Assembly (NCBI GenBank): GCA_002492415.1
Contig: DKYK01000057.1
Span: forward strand, 662-22,016
From: Christensenella sp. UBA7102
GTDB lineage: Bacteria; Bacillota; Clostridia; Christensenellales; UBA1750
DNA length: 21,355 nucleotides
Direction of reading: 5' to 3'
In this document: piece after piece, positions 1-7,232 of the stretch
Position numbering within the stretch: position 1 is the first letter of the stretch
Layout of the letters: each line of letters starts with the position of its first letter
The notes under the pieces: model-generated
Told to the model about the DNA's origin: nothing
Databases searched by the model: none
What the model saw: the letters and a program-made list of their open reading frames with translations, nothing else
Program-made: the position numbers and the translations under genes

Positions 1-510
1 GTCTGCGTACCCGTAGGTTATCGTTTTCTGCGCCGTGCCCAGGGTTCCCGTCGTATAAGCATATTCGCTCTTATTGAGTATGTTTCCTGCCGTGTCATAC
101 GTCCAGGTCCAGGTCTTTCCGGCGGCCTGGTTGTTTTCGCGGGTCAGCTGGCCCAGGTTGTCATAGACATAGGTCGTCGTACTGCCGTTTGCCGTGACCG
201 ACGTGATATTCCCATGATCATCATATGTGTATGCCGTTGTCTTGTCAAACTGCGTGCCCTGATTGCGCACTGTGGATAGCAGCGTCGTCGTGTGCGAACT
301 GTCGGGGCTAAGGTACCCGTAGGTGGTCGTCATGCGCGTGCTGCCGCTAACCGTATGCGTGCGCTGCGTCTGACGGCCAAGGGTATCAAACGCGTTGGCG
401 AACGCATTGGTCCCGTAGGTGGTCTGAGTGAGGATGTCGTCTGCATTATACGCAAAGGCGATCTCCCAGCTTGCGCCATTCAATGTTTCGGTAATAGACG
501 CTACCCAAAT
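1..510 (-). pseudogene. Rhs/YD-repeat protein, 5'-truncated internal fragment
   Basis: On the minus strand the frame whose codons start at positions divisible by 3 reads YD-repeat protein continuously to the window edge. Successive repeats include TTYVYDNLGQLTREN (about 180-136), YTYDDHGNITSVTANG and TWTYDTAGNILNKSEY. Repeats of this kind form the shell of Rhs/Tc-toxin-like proteins, usually large surface or secreted toxin-delivery proteins. The frame stays open upstream to a stop near 645, but recognisable repeat sequence ends at about 500-515 and no ATG or GTG with a ribosome site starts it. The 5' end is therefore missing, and a transposase scar lies just upstream (617-763). The 3' end is outside the window, so it is unknown whether a toxin tip survives. 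Family assignment is firm; the exact breakpoint and pseudogene status are inference. Confidence 0.7.
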
Positions 511-616
511 TGACGGGCACAAAGACCAGTTGTAGACTAAAAGGAAAAAAAGGGGGGAACAAACACGAAAACAAAGAAGCAGAAAGAGGAACCGCCACCG
601 GAAACCATCTGCGGAT

Positions 617-763
617 CCGATCTCCCACAGCGATCGCGATATTCAGTACGTAGCAAGAGCCTACGGTAAGCAATTAGAGGCTTATAGCATCCGGCAGAGC
701 ATGTCCCGCAGGGGTGATTTCTGCGGCGGTCTGAGAAAGCCTGTGAATCATTTAAAGTTCACT
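617..763 (+). pseudogene. IS3-family transposase (OrfB, rve domain) remnant
   Basis: Plus-strand frame 2 reads SHSDRDIQYVARAYGKQLEA and then YSIRQSMSRRGDF. This matches the familiar IS3-family integrase core (HSDRG.QY....Y...L...GI..SMSRRG), including the second catalytic Asp in HSDR. After about position 725 the match seems to continue in another frame as CESFKVH, recalling the ESFF...LK segment with the catalytic Glu, which implies a frameshift. The first catalytic Asp region and both inverted repeats are not recognisable. The fragment is about 50 codons of a roughly 280-residue protein, so it is a dead scar. It ends just before the sensor-kinase stop codon at 774. The family call comes from the motif alone and no subgroup is claimed. 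Confidence 0.65.
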
Positions 764-773
764 CAACTTGTTC

Positions 774-1997
774 TCACTTTTTTGTGCCTACCAAACCGGG
801 AATTGCGCAGCATTGCCGTAACTCCAGCAGTACGGACACGAAAAAAAACCCTTCCGCACAGGAGAAATCCACCCGCCCATCCGCCTTTTGGACGGCGCTG
901 CGGATGCTCTCGATGCCGTAGCCGTGCCCTTCGCCCGGCTTATCCGTTAGGAACCGATCATTTTGCTTTCGGGGCGGTTCGTCCAGCGCATTTTTGCAGG
1001 AGATGTGCAGCATTTTTCTTGCAATCTGCATAGAAAAAACGATTTGGCGCCTGCCGGACTCGACGGGAATCTTGCAGCAGGCCTCAATGGCATTGTCCAG
1101 TATATTGCCAAGCACGGCGCAAAACTCGGGCTGGGACATCGGGAGTTTATCCAGCGTGCACAGTTTCATCTCCAGCCCAATCGCGTTGCGTTTGCAGACC
1201 GCTGTCTTTGCAAGCAGCAGCGCGTCAACCGCTGCAAAGCCAGAGGCACAAGTGTTGACATACACGAGTGTATCATCCTTGCGCAGCTCCTGGCGATACG
1301 CCTTCGCCGCCTCCAGCTGCCCTTGTTCCAGCAATCCGTCCATCACCTGCATGTGATGCTTCATGTCGTGGCGCAGGGTTCGCAGCTCCGCATACAATGC
1401 CTGTACATCGGTACCTTCTCCTTCAGCAGACTGCATCTGCCGGATCTGCGCTGCCAGGAATTCCTTTTCCTTTCTCTCTTGCACTTGATAACGATGCAAA
1501 AGAAATGCAAGAAACCAACACAAATAAAAGGAAAGATAAGATAACCACGCCAAAGCGGCGGGCTTCTGCACCATCCATAGCGCAAGCGACGCTATGAACC
1601 CGCTCAGAAGCACACTTCCTTCCCCAAATCTCCGGACACGGCGCAGAATCCACAGCCCGGTGGCGAGTAGCAGCAGCGCCACCGCGCCTTCGAGCTGCTC
1701 CGACCAGCGCGGGAGTACGGGCGCAGCGCTCTCCAGTGCAACCCATGCGCCGAGCGTCAGCGCCAGCGCACAGCATTTTTCACCCGCGCGCGCACGGAGG
1801 ACGCCCAGCACATAGCCGATCACAACCAGCGCCGTCAACCCCTGAATCACCCATTCCCGCCGGATGCAAAAGCAGGCGGTGCCCAGCACAGTCGCCGCGG
1901 CAGCAAGCCACTTTGCACTGCATTTTCTTTCCCCCAGCACAATATGCGGCAGGAGCAGCAGCGTCATCGCCTGGACCAGACGCAATCCACAACTCAT
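774..1997 (-). CDS. GHKL-type sensor histidine kinase (AgrC-like)
   Basis: A 407-residue membrane sensor kinase of the AgrC/HPK10 type. The first half has about five to six hydrophobic segments and no obvious extracellular domain, as in peptide-pheromone receptors. A linker leads to the dimerisation motif RHDMKHH (phospho-acceptor His about 210), the N box NILDNAIEAC, and a G box GEGHGYGIESI, as in HATPase_c_5 proteins. An in-frame ATG at 2033 would add 12 residues and overlap the regulator, but lacks a good Shine-Dalgarno. I chose the ATG at 1997 because GAGAGG lies 12 nt upstream and TM1 then starts at once; a GTG at 2000 is also possible. It lies directly after the response-regulator gene, so the two are surely cognate. 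The ligand is unknown; a secreted peptide is inferred from the family and the ABC exporters in the same operon. Confidence 0.88.
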   Translation of the reverse strand: MSCGLRLVQAMTLLLLPHIVLGERKCSAKWLAAAATVLGTACFCIRREWVIQGLTALVVIGYVLGVLRARAGEKCCALALTLGAWVALESAAPVLPRWSEQLEGAVALLLLATGLWILRRVRRFGEGSVLLSGFIASLALWMVQKPAALAWLSYLSFYLCWFLAFLLHRYQVQERKEKEFLAAQIRQMQSAEGEGTDVQALYAELRTLRHDMKHHMQVMDGLLEQGQLEAAKAYRQELRKDDTLVYVNTCASGFAAVDALLLAKTAVCKRNAIGLEMKLCTLDKLPMSQPEFCAVLGNILDNAIEACCKIPVESGRRQIVFSMQIARKMLHISCKNALDEPPRKQNDRFLTDKPGEGHGYGIESIRSAVQKADGRVDFSCAEGFFFVSVLLELRQCCAIPGLVGTKK

Positions 1998-2005
1998 CAC
2001 AGCAA

Positions 2006-2752
2006 TCACCCTCTCAAGCCCGGGTCGGTCCATTCGTGATCCAAGTAGCGCGCAACAAAGGCACGAAACACCTGCTCGGAGTATTTCTTGCCGATGGGAA
2101 GCTGTTCGTTGTTTGCCAACATCACCTGCGTGCTCGTAAAAGAGGTGATATGCCTCAGATTGAGTACCAGCAGCCGATGAATGCGTATGAAATCCTCTTG
2201 CGGCAGCATTTTCAGCGCATCATCCAAGCGCATACGATCCATCACCCGATACTCGCCCTCCAATAGGTGCAGCACCACGTAGTGCTCCTGACTGGACAGG
2301 TAGAGTATATCCCGAGGATCGAACCCGACATGCGCCCCGTCCACACGAAAAACGACGCTGCGCTCTTTCTGATTCTGTACCGTCTGATAGGCATAGTTCA
2401 AGCACTCTCTGAGATTTTCGTCTGCAACCGGTTTGAGCAGGTAGCGCAGCGCGTCCAGGCGGTATCCGTCCATGGCGCGCTCCACGCTGCCTGTAATGAA
2501 CACAATCAGAATCCGTTGATCCAGTTCCCGTATCTTTTCCGCCAGATGATACCCATCCATAAACCGCAGGCCGATGTCCAACAAGAGCAGATCATAGGTC
2601 TGTCCGTGCTGCCATTGATCCAAAAGAGATTCTCCATCCCGATAACTGTGCACCAACAACGATTTGCAACCATGAAGTTCCGCCCATGTTTTTATTTTCT
2701 GCGTCAGGAACTTCGCATAGACTGCATCATCCTCACAAATGGCAATCTTCAT
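2006..2752 (-). CDS. LytTR-family response regulator (AgrA-like)
   Basis: A 248-residue regulator with an N-terminal receiver domain (about 1-120) and a C-terminal LytTR DNA-binding domain (about 140-240). The acidic pocket is E7-D8-D9, the phospho-acceptor is D59 in LLLLDIG, and the switch Lys is in YLLKPV. In LytTR the segments LSSQEHYVVLHL, FIRIHRLLVLNLRHI and LPIGKKYSEQV follow the usual pattern. LytTR regulators bind short paired direct repeats and typically control quorum sensing, bacteriocins or competence. The start is secure: GGAGGAGGGG lies just upstream of the ATG. It follows the second ABC gene by 27 bp and precedes its kinase, so all four genes are probably one transcript. Likely role: autoregulation of this operon in response to the kinase signal. 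That is inference. Confidence 0.92.
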   Translation of the reverse strand: MKIAICEDDAVYAKFLTQKIKTWAELHGCKSLLVHSYRDGESLLDQWQHGQTYDLLLLDIGLRFMDGYHLAEKIRELDQRILIVFITGSVERAMDGYRLDALRYLLKPVADENLRECLNYAYQTVQNQKERSVVFRVDGAHVGFDPRDILYLSSQEHYVVLHLLEGEYRVMDRMRLDDALKMLPQEDFIRIHRLLVLNLRHITSFTSTQVMLANNEQLPIGKKYSEQVFRAFVARYLDHEWTDPGLRG

Positions 2753-2779
2753 GCTTCCCCTCCTCCGCTTTTTTCAAAA

Positions 2780-4603
2780 TCAGTCGGCCCTTTGCGCATG
2801 CGCCTCCGACGTGTAATACTGCGCCTGTGCGTTCCAAAGTTCCGAATACTTACCCTGTTGATTCAACAACTGGCTATGACTTCCCTGCTCAATCACGCAT
2901 CCATTGTCAAATACCACGATCGTATCGCAAAAACGGCAGGAAGACAGTCGATGCGAGATGAAAATTGCAGTCTTATTCTGGGTCAACGCGCCAAAGCGCG
3001 TGTAAATTTCATACTCCGCCAGCGGATCTAGTGCTGCTGTGGGCTCATCCAGCACGACAAGCGGAGCATTCTTGTATAGAGCACGGGCGATAGCAATCTT
3101 TTGGGCTTCGCCGCCAGAGAGCTCTACGCCGTTCTGCGCATAATCCTTGTACAGAGGGGTATCCAGCCCATCTGACATGGTCCCGCGCCGCTCATCAAAA
3201 CCAGCTGCCTTCAAGCACTCCTCTGCCCTGCCCACATCATACTCCTCCGCCATGGATACGTTTTGCCCCAGTGTGAAGGAAAGCAACTTGAAATCCTGAA
3301 ACACCACCGACAAACGGGCCATGTACGCATCAAAGTCCATCTGCTGAATGTCCTGTCCATCCAGCAAAATTCTGCCCTGCGTCGGCACGAACAGTCGGCA
3401 TAGCAGCTTGACCATCGTGGTTTTCCCGCTTCCATTCTCTCCAACCACAGCGATATGCTCTCCCGGGTGCAGAATGAGATTCACGTCCTCGAGTGCGAAC
3501 CTTTCCGCACCGGGATAGCGAAAAGACACATGCTGAAATTCGATGACGCCGGGGCCCTCCGGTATGGGCTCTGTTCCCGGCTGAGCTGCATCCGGCAGGT
3601 CCATGTATTCAAACGTGGAGAGGAACCGCTCGGCATGGATGCGCATGGCATCCCACTGCATGACAAGACCAGACAGCGCACGCGCGAACTGGTTGATTGC
3701 GCCTGCATAGGTGACGACCTGTCCCAAAGAAATACGACCGGCAAGTGCATGAAGCGCCACAAACGCGTAGGCGACGCCCTCGCACAACCCCGAGAGCAGA
3801 CCCGCCGTTCCATCGCATCGGCCGAGCAGTGCGGCAATTTTGGAACTCACCACGCGGCGCATATGATAATAGGAGGACGCTGCGTTGACCTCCAGCAAAT
3901 CGTATGCCTTGTACAGTCGAATCTCCTTTCCCGCGCGATAATCCAGCGAAGCGTTCGCAGTAAAGTAGCCGATCAGGCGGTTGAACTTGTTCACTTCCCC
4001 CATCCACTCCACCTGCTTTTTGCTGGCGTTGCTGCGCTGCTTGGACAGGGCAAATGTTATCCCCAGCAGCACAGCAAAGTAGACCACGCAGGCTACGCAG
4101 ATCTTGTAATCCAATTGCAGCATGGGCAGTACGATCCAGAATGCTGCCACCAGTGCGACTACACGCTGTGTCAGCAAATCAAACAGATTGAGCATACCAT
4201 AGAGTCCATAACCCCAGTTATTGTCCTCTGCTATGCGCTGGCGCACGCCCTGGAGACGTTCATCCTCCAACGCGGCATACTCCATGTTCAGCGTCTTTTC
4301 CCCCAGCAGCGTGTCGTATTTGCGCACGCAAGCCTGCATACGGATCTGGCAGGTGCGATGCAGCAAGTCCCGCAGCGCATACCCCAAGAAGATCGCCGCC
4401 ACGCCCAGCAGCGCAAAGCAGATGATTCTCTGGAATGGCTCTCCGTCAACCAGTCGTTGTATGACCGCGCCGGAGAGCAAAATGGCGCCGAAGGGCAGCA
4501 GCGCTGAAACCACGCTGCGGGCCGCATATAGCCACAAAATGTGAGAATCCATTTGACGAATCAATGAAACCAGCTTACGGAACACGTTATTCCTCTGTTT
4601 CAT
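2780..4603 (-). CDS. ABC half-transporter (fused permease/ATPase), second of pair
   Basis: A 607-residue exporter half-transporter with an N-terminal transmembrane domain (about 20-330) and a C-terminal nucleotide-binding domain. Visible motifs are Walker A GENGSGKT (388-395), Q-loop Q436, signature LSGGE (495-499), Walker B LVVLDE ending at E520, the D-loop ALD, and H551 in the switch FISHR. All catalytic elements are intact. There is no C39 peptidase domain, so it is not expected to process a leader peptide. It overlaps the upstream half-transporter by 4 bp and is of identical length, so the two probably form a heterodimer. Its substrate cannot be read from sequence; a peptide or lipid-like substrate would fit the kinase/regulator neighbours. 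Confidence 0.9.
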   Translation of the reverse strand: MKQRNNVFRKLVSLIRQMDSHILWLYAARSVVSALLPFGAILLSGAVIQRLVDGEPFQRIICFALLGVAAIFLGYALRDLLHRTCQIRMQACVRKYDTLLGEKTLNMEYAALEDERLQGVRQRIAEDNNWGYGLYGMLNLFDLLTQRVVALVAAFWIVLPMLQLDYKICVACVVYFAVLLGITFALSKQRSNASKKQVEWMGEVNKFNRLIGYFTANASLDYRAGKEIRLYKAYDLLEVNAASSYYHMRRVVSSKIAALLGRCDGTAGLLSGLCEGVAYAFVALHALAGRISLGQVVTYAGAINQFARALSGLVMQWDAMRIHAERFLSTFEYMDLPDAAQPGTEPIPEGPGVIEFQHVSFRYPGAERFALEDVNLILHPGEHIAVVGENGSGKTTMVKLLCRLFVPTQGRILLDGQDIQQMDFDAYMARLSVVFQDFKLLSFTLGQNVSMAEEYDVGRAEECLKAAGFDERRGTMSDGLDTPLYKDYAQNGVELSGGEAQKIAIARALYKNAPLVVLDEPTAALDPLAEYEIYTRFGALTQNKTAIFISHRLSSCRFCDTIVVFDNGCVIEQGSHSQLLNQQGKYSELWNAQAQYYTSEAHAQRAD

Positions 4604-6423
4604 GCGTCTGCTCCCTCCTCTTCCGCCTGATAATAATGGCTTTGGATTTCATACATGTGTGCATAGTCCCCATGGAGCGCCATCAGCTCCTCATGCGTGC
4701 CCCATTCTGCAATCCTTCCATCCTTCATCAGCGCAATCCGATCACAGAACATCGTGCTGGCCAGTCGATGGGAGATGTACAGCGACGACTTGCCGAAGCA
4801 AAGCTCCTCATAGGCCTTATACTGTGCGCTTTCCGCAATGGGATCCAGCGCTGCCGTCGGCTCGTCCAGAATGAGCACGGGACTGTCCTTGTACAGCGCC
4901 CTTGCCAGGAACATCTTCTGCGCCTGCCCACCGGAGAGCACAACGCCTGCATTGGTGACGACCTTGAGCATCTGAGAATCCGCGCCATCGGGCAGCGACT
5001 GGATGTGTTCTTGCAGTTTTGCCTGCCGCAGGCTGATGTCAACCCGCCATGCCTCCAGCTTTTTCTTCGGCTGTAGCGCGACATTCTCCGCAACGGTGAA
5101 TGGAAATAGCGCAGCGTCCTGGAACACGGCTGCAAACAGGCCCAGCAACGCGTCAGGATCGTACTCGTGCATGGGATGGTCATTGATGCGGATCTCTCCG
5201 CTGCTCGGCGTATAGAATCCGCACAGCAGCTTCACCAGCGTGGTCTTTCCCGCGCCGTTTACGCCCACCAGCGCGACCTTCTGTCCCGGCTCTATGGTCA
5301 TGCTTAAGTGGTCGATGACGTTCTTGCTCCCGGGTTCGTAGGCAAAGCAAACATCACAGAACTCGATTTTGATGTCGTTCAGCAGCAGGGTACGATACGA
5401 CGGCTGTTCCGTTTTCCCATGCGCATCCGCCTCGACAAAGGCGCGGTAATCCTCTACGCGCAGGGATGCCGTCCCAATCTTGGACACCTGCTCCACCAGG
5501 CTGGAAATCCACTGCGAAAACCCGGTAATCGCACCAAAGTACAGCACAAAATCCGCCAGGGGAATCTGCCCGGTCGAAACCTTATAAATGAGATATGCAT
5601 ATGCAAAACCATCGCGCAGCAGGATCGTCAGCGCATTTCCCAGCATCGCACCATAGCGCCGGTTTTCCGTCCGGCAATCCCACTTTCTGCGGGCGCTCAG
5701 CAATGCAGCCAGCTTACTCCGCAGCCAGCACTGCATCCGGTACACGCGGATTTCCTTTCCATAAGCCGGGTCCAGGCACTTCTGCGTAAGGTAATTGATC
5801 TTCTTATCCAGTGCAGCCCAGCGGTCCTTATTCTCCCGCTCAAACCTGCGCGTCCACATGGGCAGCAGCACATTGACCAGCGACAACGCCACCAGTCCAA
5901 GTATGATCCAGGGATTCAACAGCGAAAGGATCGAAGTATACAGCGCAAATCCCAGCACCGCCGTACAGATTCCCATCACGGCCGGCATCATCAACCGGAT
6001 GCAGCCCTCATCGCCCTTATAAACCGCATCCATCGCCCGCTGGTACAGGGTCTGCCCCTCCGCGCTCTCCACCAGCTGATAGCTGCATCGCAGCGACTGC
6101 ATGTACAGATCCCACACATACTCCGACTGCACCATGATCATCCGCCACTGCGAGCGCGTTTTCAGGTCTCCACCCGCTGCATACAGCAGTGCAATCCCCA
6201 ACGCAACCGTGCTCACACTCATAATGAGCTGCACAGGGGATACCTTCGCCGTAATTTGCTCCACGACCAGCTTGGGCAGGAAAATGCCCAGGAACGGCAC
6301 CAACACCTCAATTAGCGTCGTCGCAAGAAAGAGCCACAGCAGCACCCTATCCTTTGCGTTTACCATTTTCACGCAGTACAATGCATTGGCCCAAATGTTG
6401 TGTCCCCGTGTCTGCATTTTCAT
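4600..6423 (-). CDS. ABC half-transporter (fused permease/ATPase), first of pair
   Basis: A 607-residue half-transporter and the first gene of the operon. The transmembrane domain covers about 25-320 and the ATPase domain about 350-607. Motifs: Walker A GVNGAGKT (387-394), Q-loop Q435, signature LSGGQ (496-500), Walker B VLILDE (E521), H552 in YISHR. Both members of the pair keep a catalytic Glu and the switch His, so neither site is obviously degenerate, unlike many heterodimeric exporters. The ATG at 6423 has GAGAGGAGTGG upstream, and a promoter lies at 6463-6491. The stop overlaps the next ABC gene's start by 4 bp, indicating translational coupling and 1:1 synthesis. The substrate is unknown; export of a peptide signal or antimicrobial, or immunity to one, is inferred only from the downstream two-component genes. 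Confidence 0.9.
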   Translation of the reverse strand: MKMQTRGHNIWANALYCVKMVNAKDRVLLWLFLATTLIEVLVPFLGIFLPKLVVEQITAKVSPVQLIMSVSTVALGIALLYAAGGDLKTRSQWRMIMVQSEYVWDLYMQSLRCSYQLVESAEGQTLYQRAMDAVYKGDEGCIRLMMPAVMGICTAVLGFALYTSILSLLNPWIILGLVALSLVNVLLPMWTRRFERENKDRWAALDKKINYLTQKCLDPAYGKEIRVYRMQCWLRSKLAALLSARRKWDCRTENRRYGAMLGNALTILLRDGFAYAYLIYKVSTGQIPLADFVLYFGAITGFSQWISSLVEQVSKIGTASLRVEDYRAFVEADAHGKTEQPSYRTLLLNDIKIEFCDVCFAYEPGSKNVIDHLSMTIEPGQKVALVGVNGAGKTTLVKLLCGFYTPSSGEIRINDHPMHEYDPDALLGLFAAVFQDAALFPFTVAENVALQPKKKLEAWRVDISLRQAKLQEHIQSLPDGADSQMLKVVTNAGVVLSGGQAQKMFLARALYKDSPVLILDEPTAALDPIAESAQYKAYEELCFGKSSLYISHRLASTMFCDRIALMKDGRIAEWGTHEELMALHGDYAHMYEIQSHYYQAEEEGADA

Positions 6424-6462
6424 CGAACCACTCCTCTCTGCTTTTCCCCCGCTTGTAATCCC

Positions 6463-6491
6463 ATTATACTTGGCAGCAAAACCTTGCTCAA
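6463..6491 (-). promoter_or_regulatory. Sigma-A promoter of the ABC/two-component operon
   Basis: On the minus strand TTGAGC (6491-6486) and a perfect TATAAT (6468-6463) are separated by 17 bp, predicting a start near 6456 and a leader of about 33 nt before the ABC gene at 6423. This makes the ABC/ABC/regulator/kinase set an operon of its own, separate from the small genes at 6536-7079 upstream. Confidence 0.75.
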
Positions 6492-6535
6492 CACAATTGC
6501 CAGAAACGCCGGCACACAGGCCATCAATTTACCAG

Positions 6536-6898
6536 TTAATCCCCTTCAACGTTTAGATCAAACACGAGATCATGTGCATTATATACAACCTTGATATTGG
6601 AATTCGTCCGCACCGTCAGCCCAATATATCCTTTGCGTCTTACCAGAACAACGGGGGGCACATAGGCATCTTCCAGCTGACAGATCACATAGTGATCTTT
6701 TTTTGCAGAACTGTACCGTACAAAGTAGGATGCAAAATCTTCCAGTGAGTTTATTTCAAGCAATCCTCCTGTTATAATCTTTGTTTTCAGGAAATCCGAT
6801 AGCTTTCCAGTCTCCGACGGCACATAGCGCTTATAACGATTTGTCATAGAATACATATCAAAAATATACATCTTTTCGTTTTGCTCAAACAAGTTCAC
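6536..6898 (-). CDS. Hypothetical protein (120 aa), unrecognised
   Basis: I do not recognise this protein. It is 120 residues, soluble in appearance, rich in Tyr, Val and Lys, with a central acidic/hydrophobic stretch (LEINSLEDFASYFVRY) and a C-terminal part predicted by eye to be beta-rich (VVLVRRKGYIGLTVRTNS). It has no signal peptide or membrane segment. The start is a GTG at 6898 with an excellent Shine-Dalgarno, GGAGGTG, 7 nt upstream. That site lies inside the end of the preceding small gene, which overlaps by 14 bp, so translation is probably coupled. The stretch is visibly AT-richer than the flanking ABC and gyrase genes, suggesting acquired DNA. The strong ribosome site is the main reason to believe it is expressed. 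Confidence 0.6.
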   Translation of the reverse strand: MNLFEQNEKMYIFDMYSMTNRYKRYVPSETGKLSDFLKTKIITGGLLEINSLEDFASYFVRYSSAKKDHYVICQLEDAYVPPVVLVRRKGYIGLTVRTNSNIKVVYNAHDLVFDLNVEGD

Positions 6899-7079
6899 GA
6901 TACGGCACCTCCACGCATACGTGGATATACGATGCGGGATTGATGTGTATGCGCTTGTAGGGTATCAGCGTAGCCTTGTGGAAAGGCGCACGGTGAATCA
7001 ATCCTTCCGATGTAAACTCAATATTGGCATACCATTTGGGGGTAGCAAGTAAACAGTCAACGAGCCATATGATCGCCAT
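6885..7079 (-). CDS. Small hypothetical protein (64 aa), possibly a truncated PH-like/YcxB-like protein
   Basis: A 64-residue frame with a short hydrophobic N terminus (MAIIWLVDCLL) followed by WYANIEFTSEGLIHRAPF and TLIPYKRIHI. The pattern 'membrane segment, then EFTxEGL.....IPY' recalls small Firmicutes membrane proteins with a PH-like domain, but this is impression only. Compared with such proteins the membrane part seems too short, so the 5' end may have been lost. The ATG has no convincing ribosome site, and a TATAAT (7096-7091) lies only 11 nt upstream, so the message would be nearly leaderless. The frame overlaps the next gene by 14 bp and carries its Shine-Dalgarno. It could be a real coupled leader cistron or a decayed gene. 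Confidence 0.4.
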   Translation of the reverse strand: MAIIWLVDCLLATPKWYANIEFTSEGLIHRAPFHKATLIPYKRIHINPASYIHVCVEVPYRELV

Positions 7080-7175
7080 TATGCTGAAGTATTATATAGA
7101 CGGCCCATATTTTTTGAAAATAGTGTGAAGGCTCAGAGGAAGTCGTTTGATTTCAGATACATTTCTATCGTATTA

Positions 7176-7190
7176 TTGACATATGTCCAA
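7176..7190. promoter_or_regulatory. Candidate autoregulatory operator over the -35 box
   Basis: TTGACATATGTCCAA contains the perfect 10-bp palindrome GACATATGTC (7178-7187) and has the general TTGAC-N4-GTCAA-like look of Crp/Fnr-family sites, with one extra base on the right arm. It coincides with the -35 box of the regulator's own promoter, so binding would be expected to repress. Assigning it to this regulator is inference. Confidence 0.4.
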
Positions 7191-7204
7191 AATAATGCTA
7201 TGCT
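7176..7204 (+). promoter_or_regulatory. Sigma-A promoter of the Crp/Fnr-family gene
   Basis: A consensus TTGACA (7176-7181), a 17-bp spacer and TATGCT (7199-7204) precede the regulator. The predicted start is near 7211, about 22 nt before the chosen ATG at 7233. That also argues against the upstream ATG at 7209 being used. Confidence 0.75.
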
Positions 7205-7232
7205 GTGAATGCGGAAAAAGGAGACGCTGCAC

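Noticed and set aside
446..673. 75-codon hydrophobic minus-strand frame
   Set aside because: It spans the Rhs breakpoint and IS scar, in a frame different from the Rhs repeats, driven by a poly-T/poly-C tract; no ribosome site.
706..726. CCGCAG/CTGCGG hairpin downstream of the kinase gene
   Set aside because: Short stem, no T tract on the minus strand, and it lies within the transposase remnant codons; not a convincing terminator.
701..1033. 110-codon plus-strand frame starting MSRRG
   Set aside because: Only its first residues match the IS3 transposase remnant; the rest is antisense to the sensor-kinase 3' end.
6420..6524. 34-codon ORF as an autoinducer peptide precursor
   Set aside because: Its only Cys is residue 3, it lacks an AgrD-like charged tail arrangement, its ribosome site is too distant, and a promoter lies inside it; kept only as a low-level finding.
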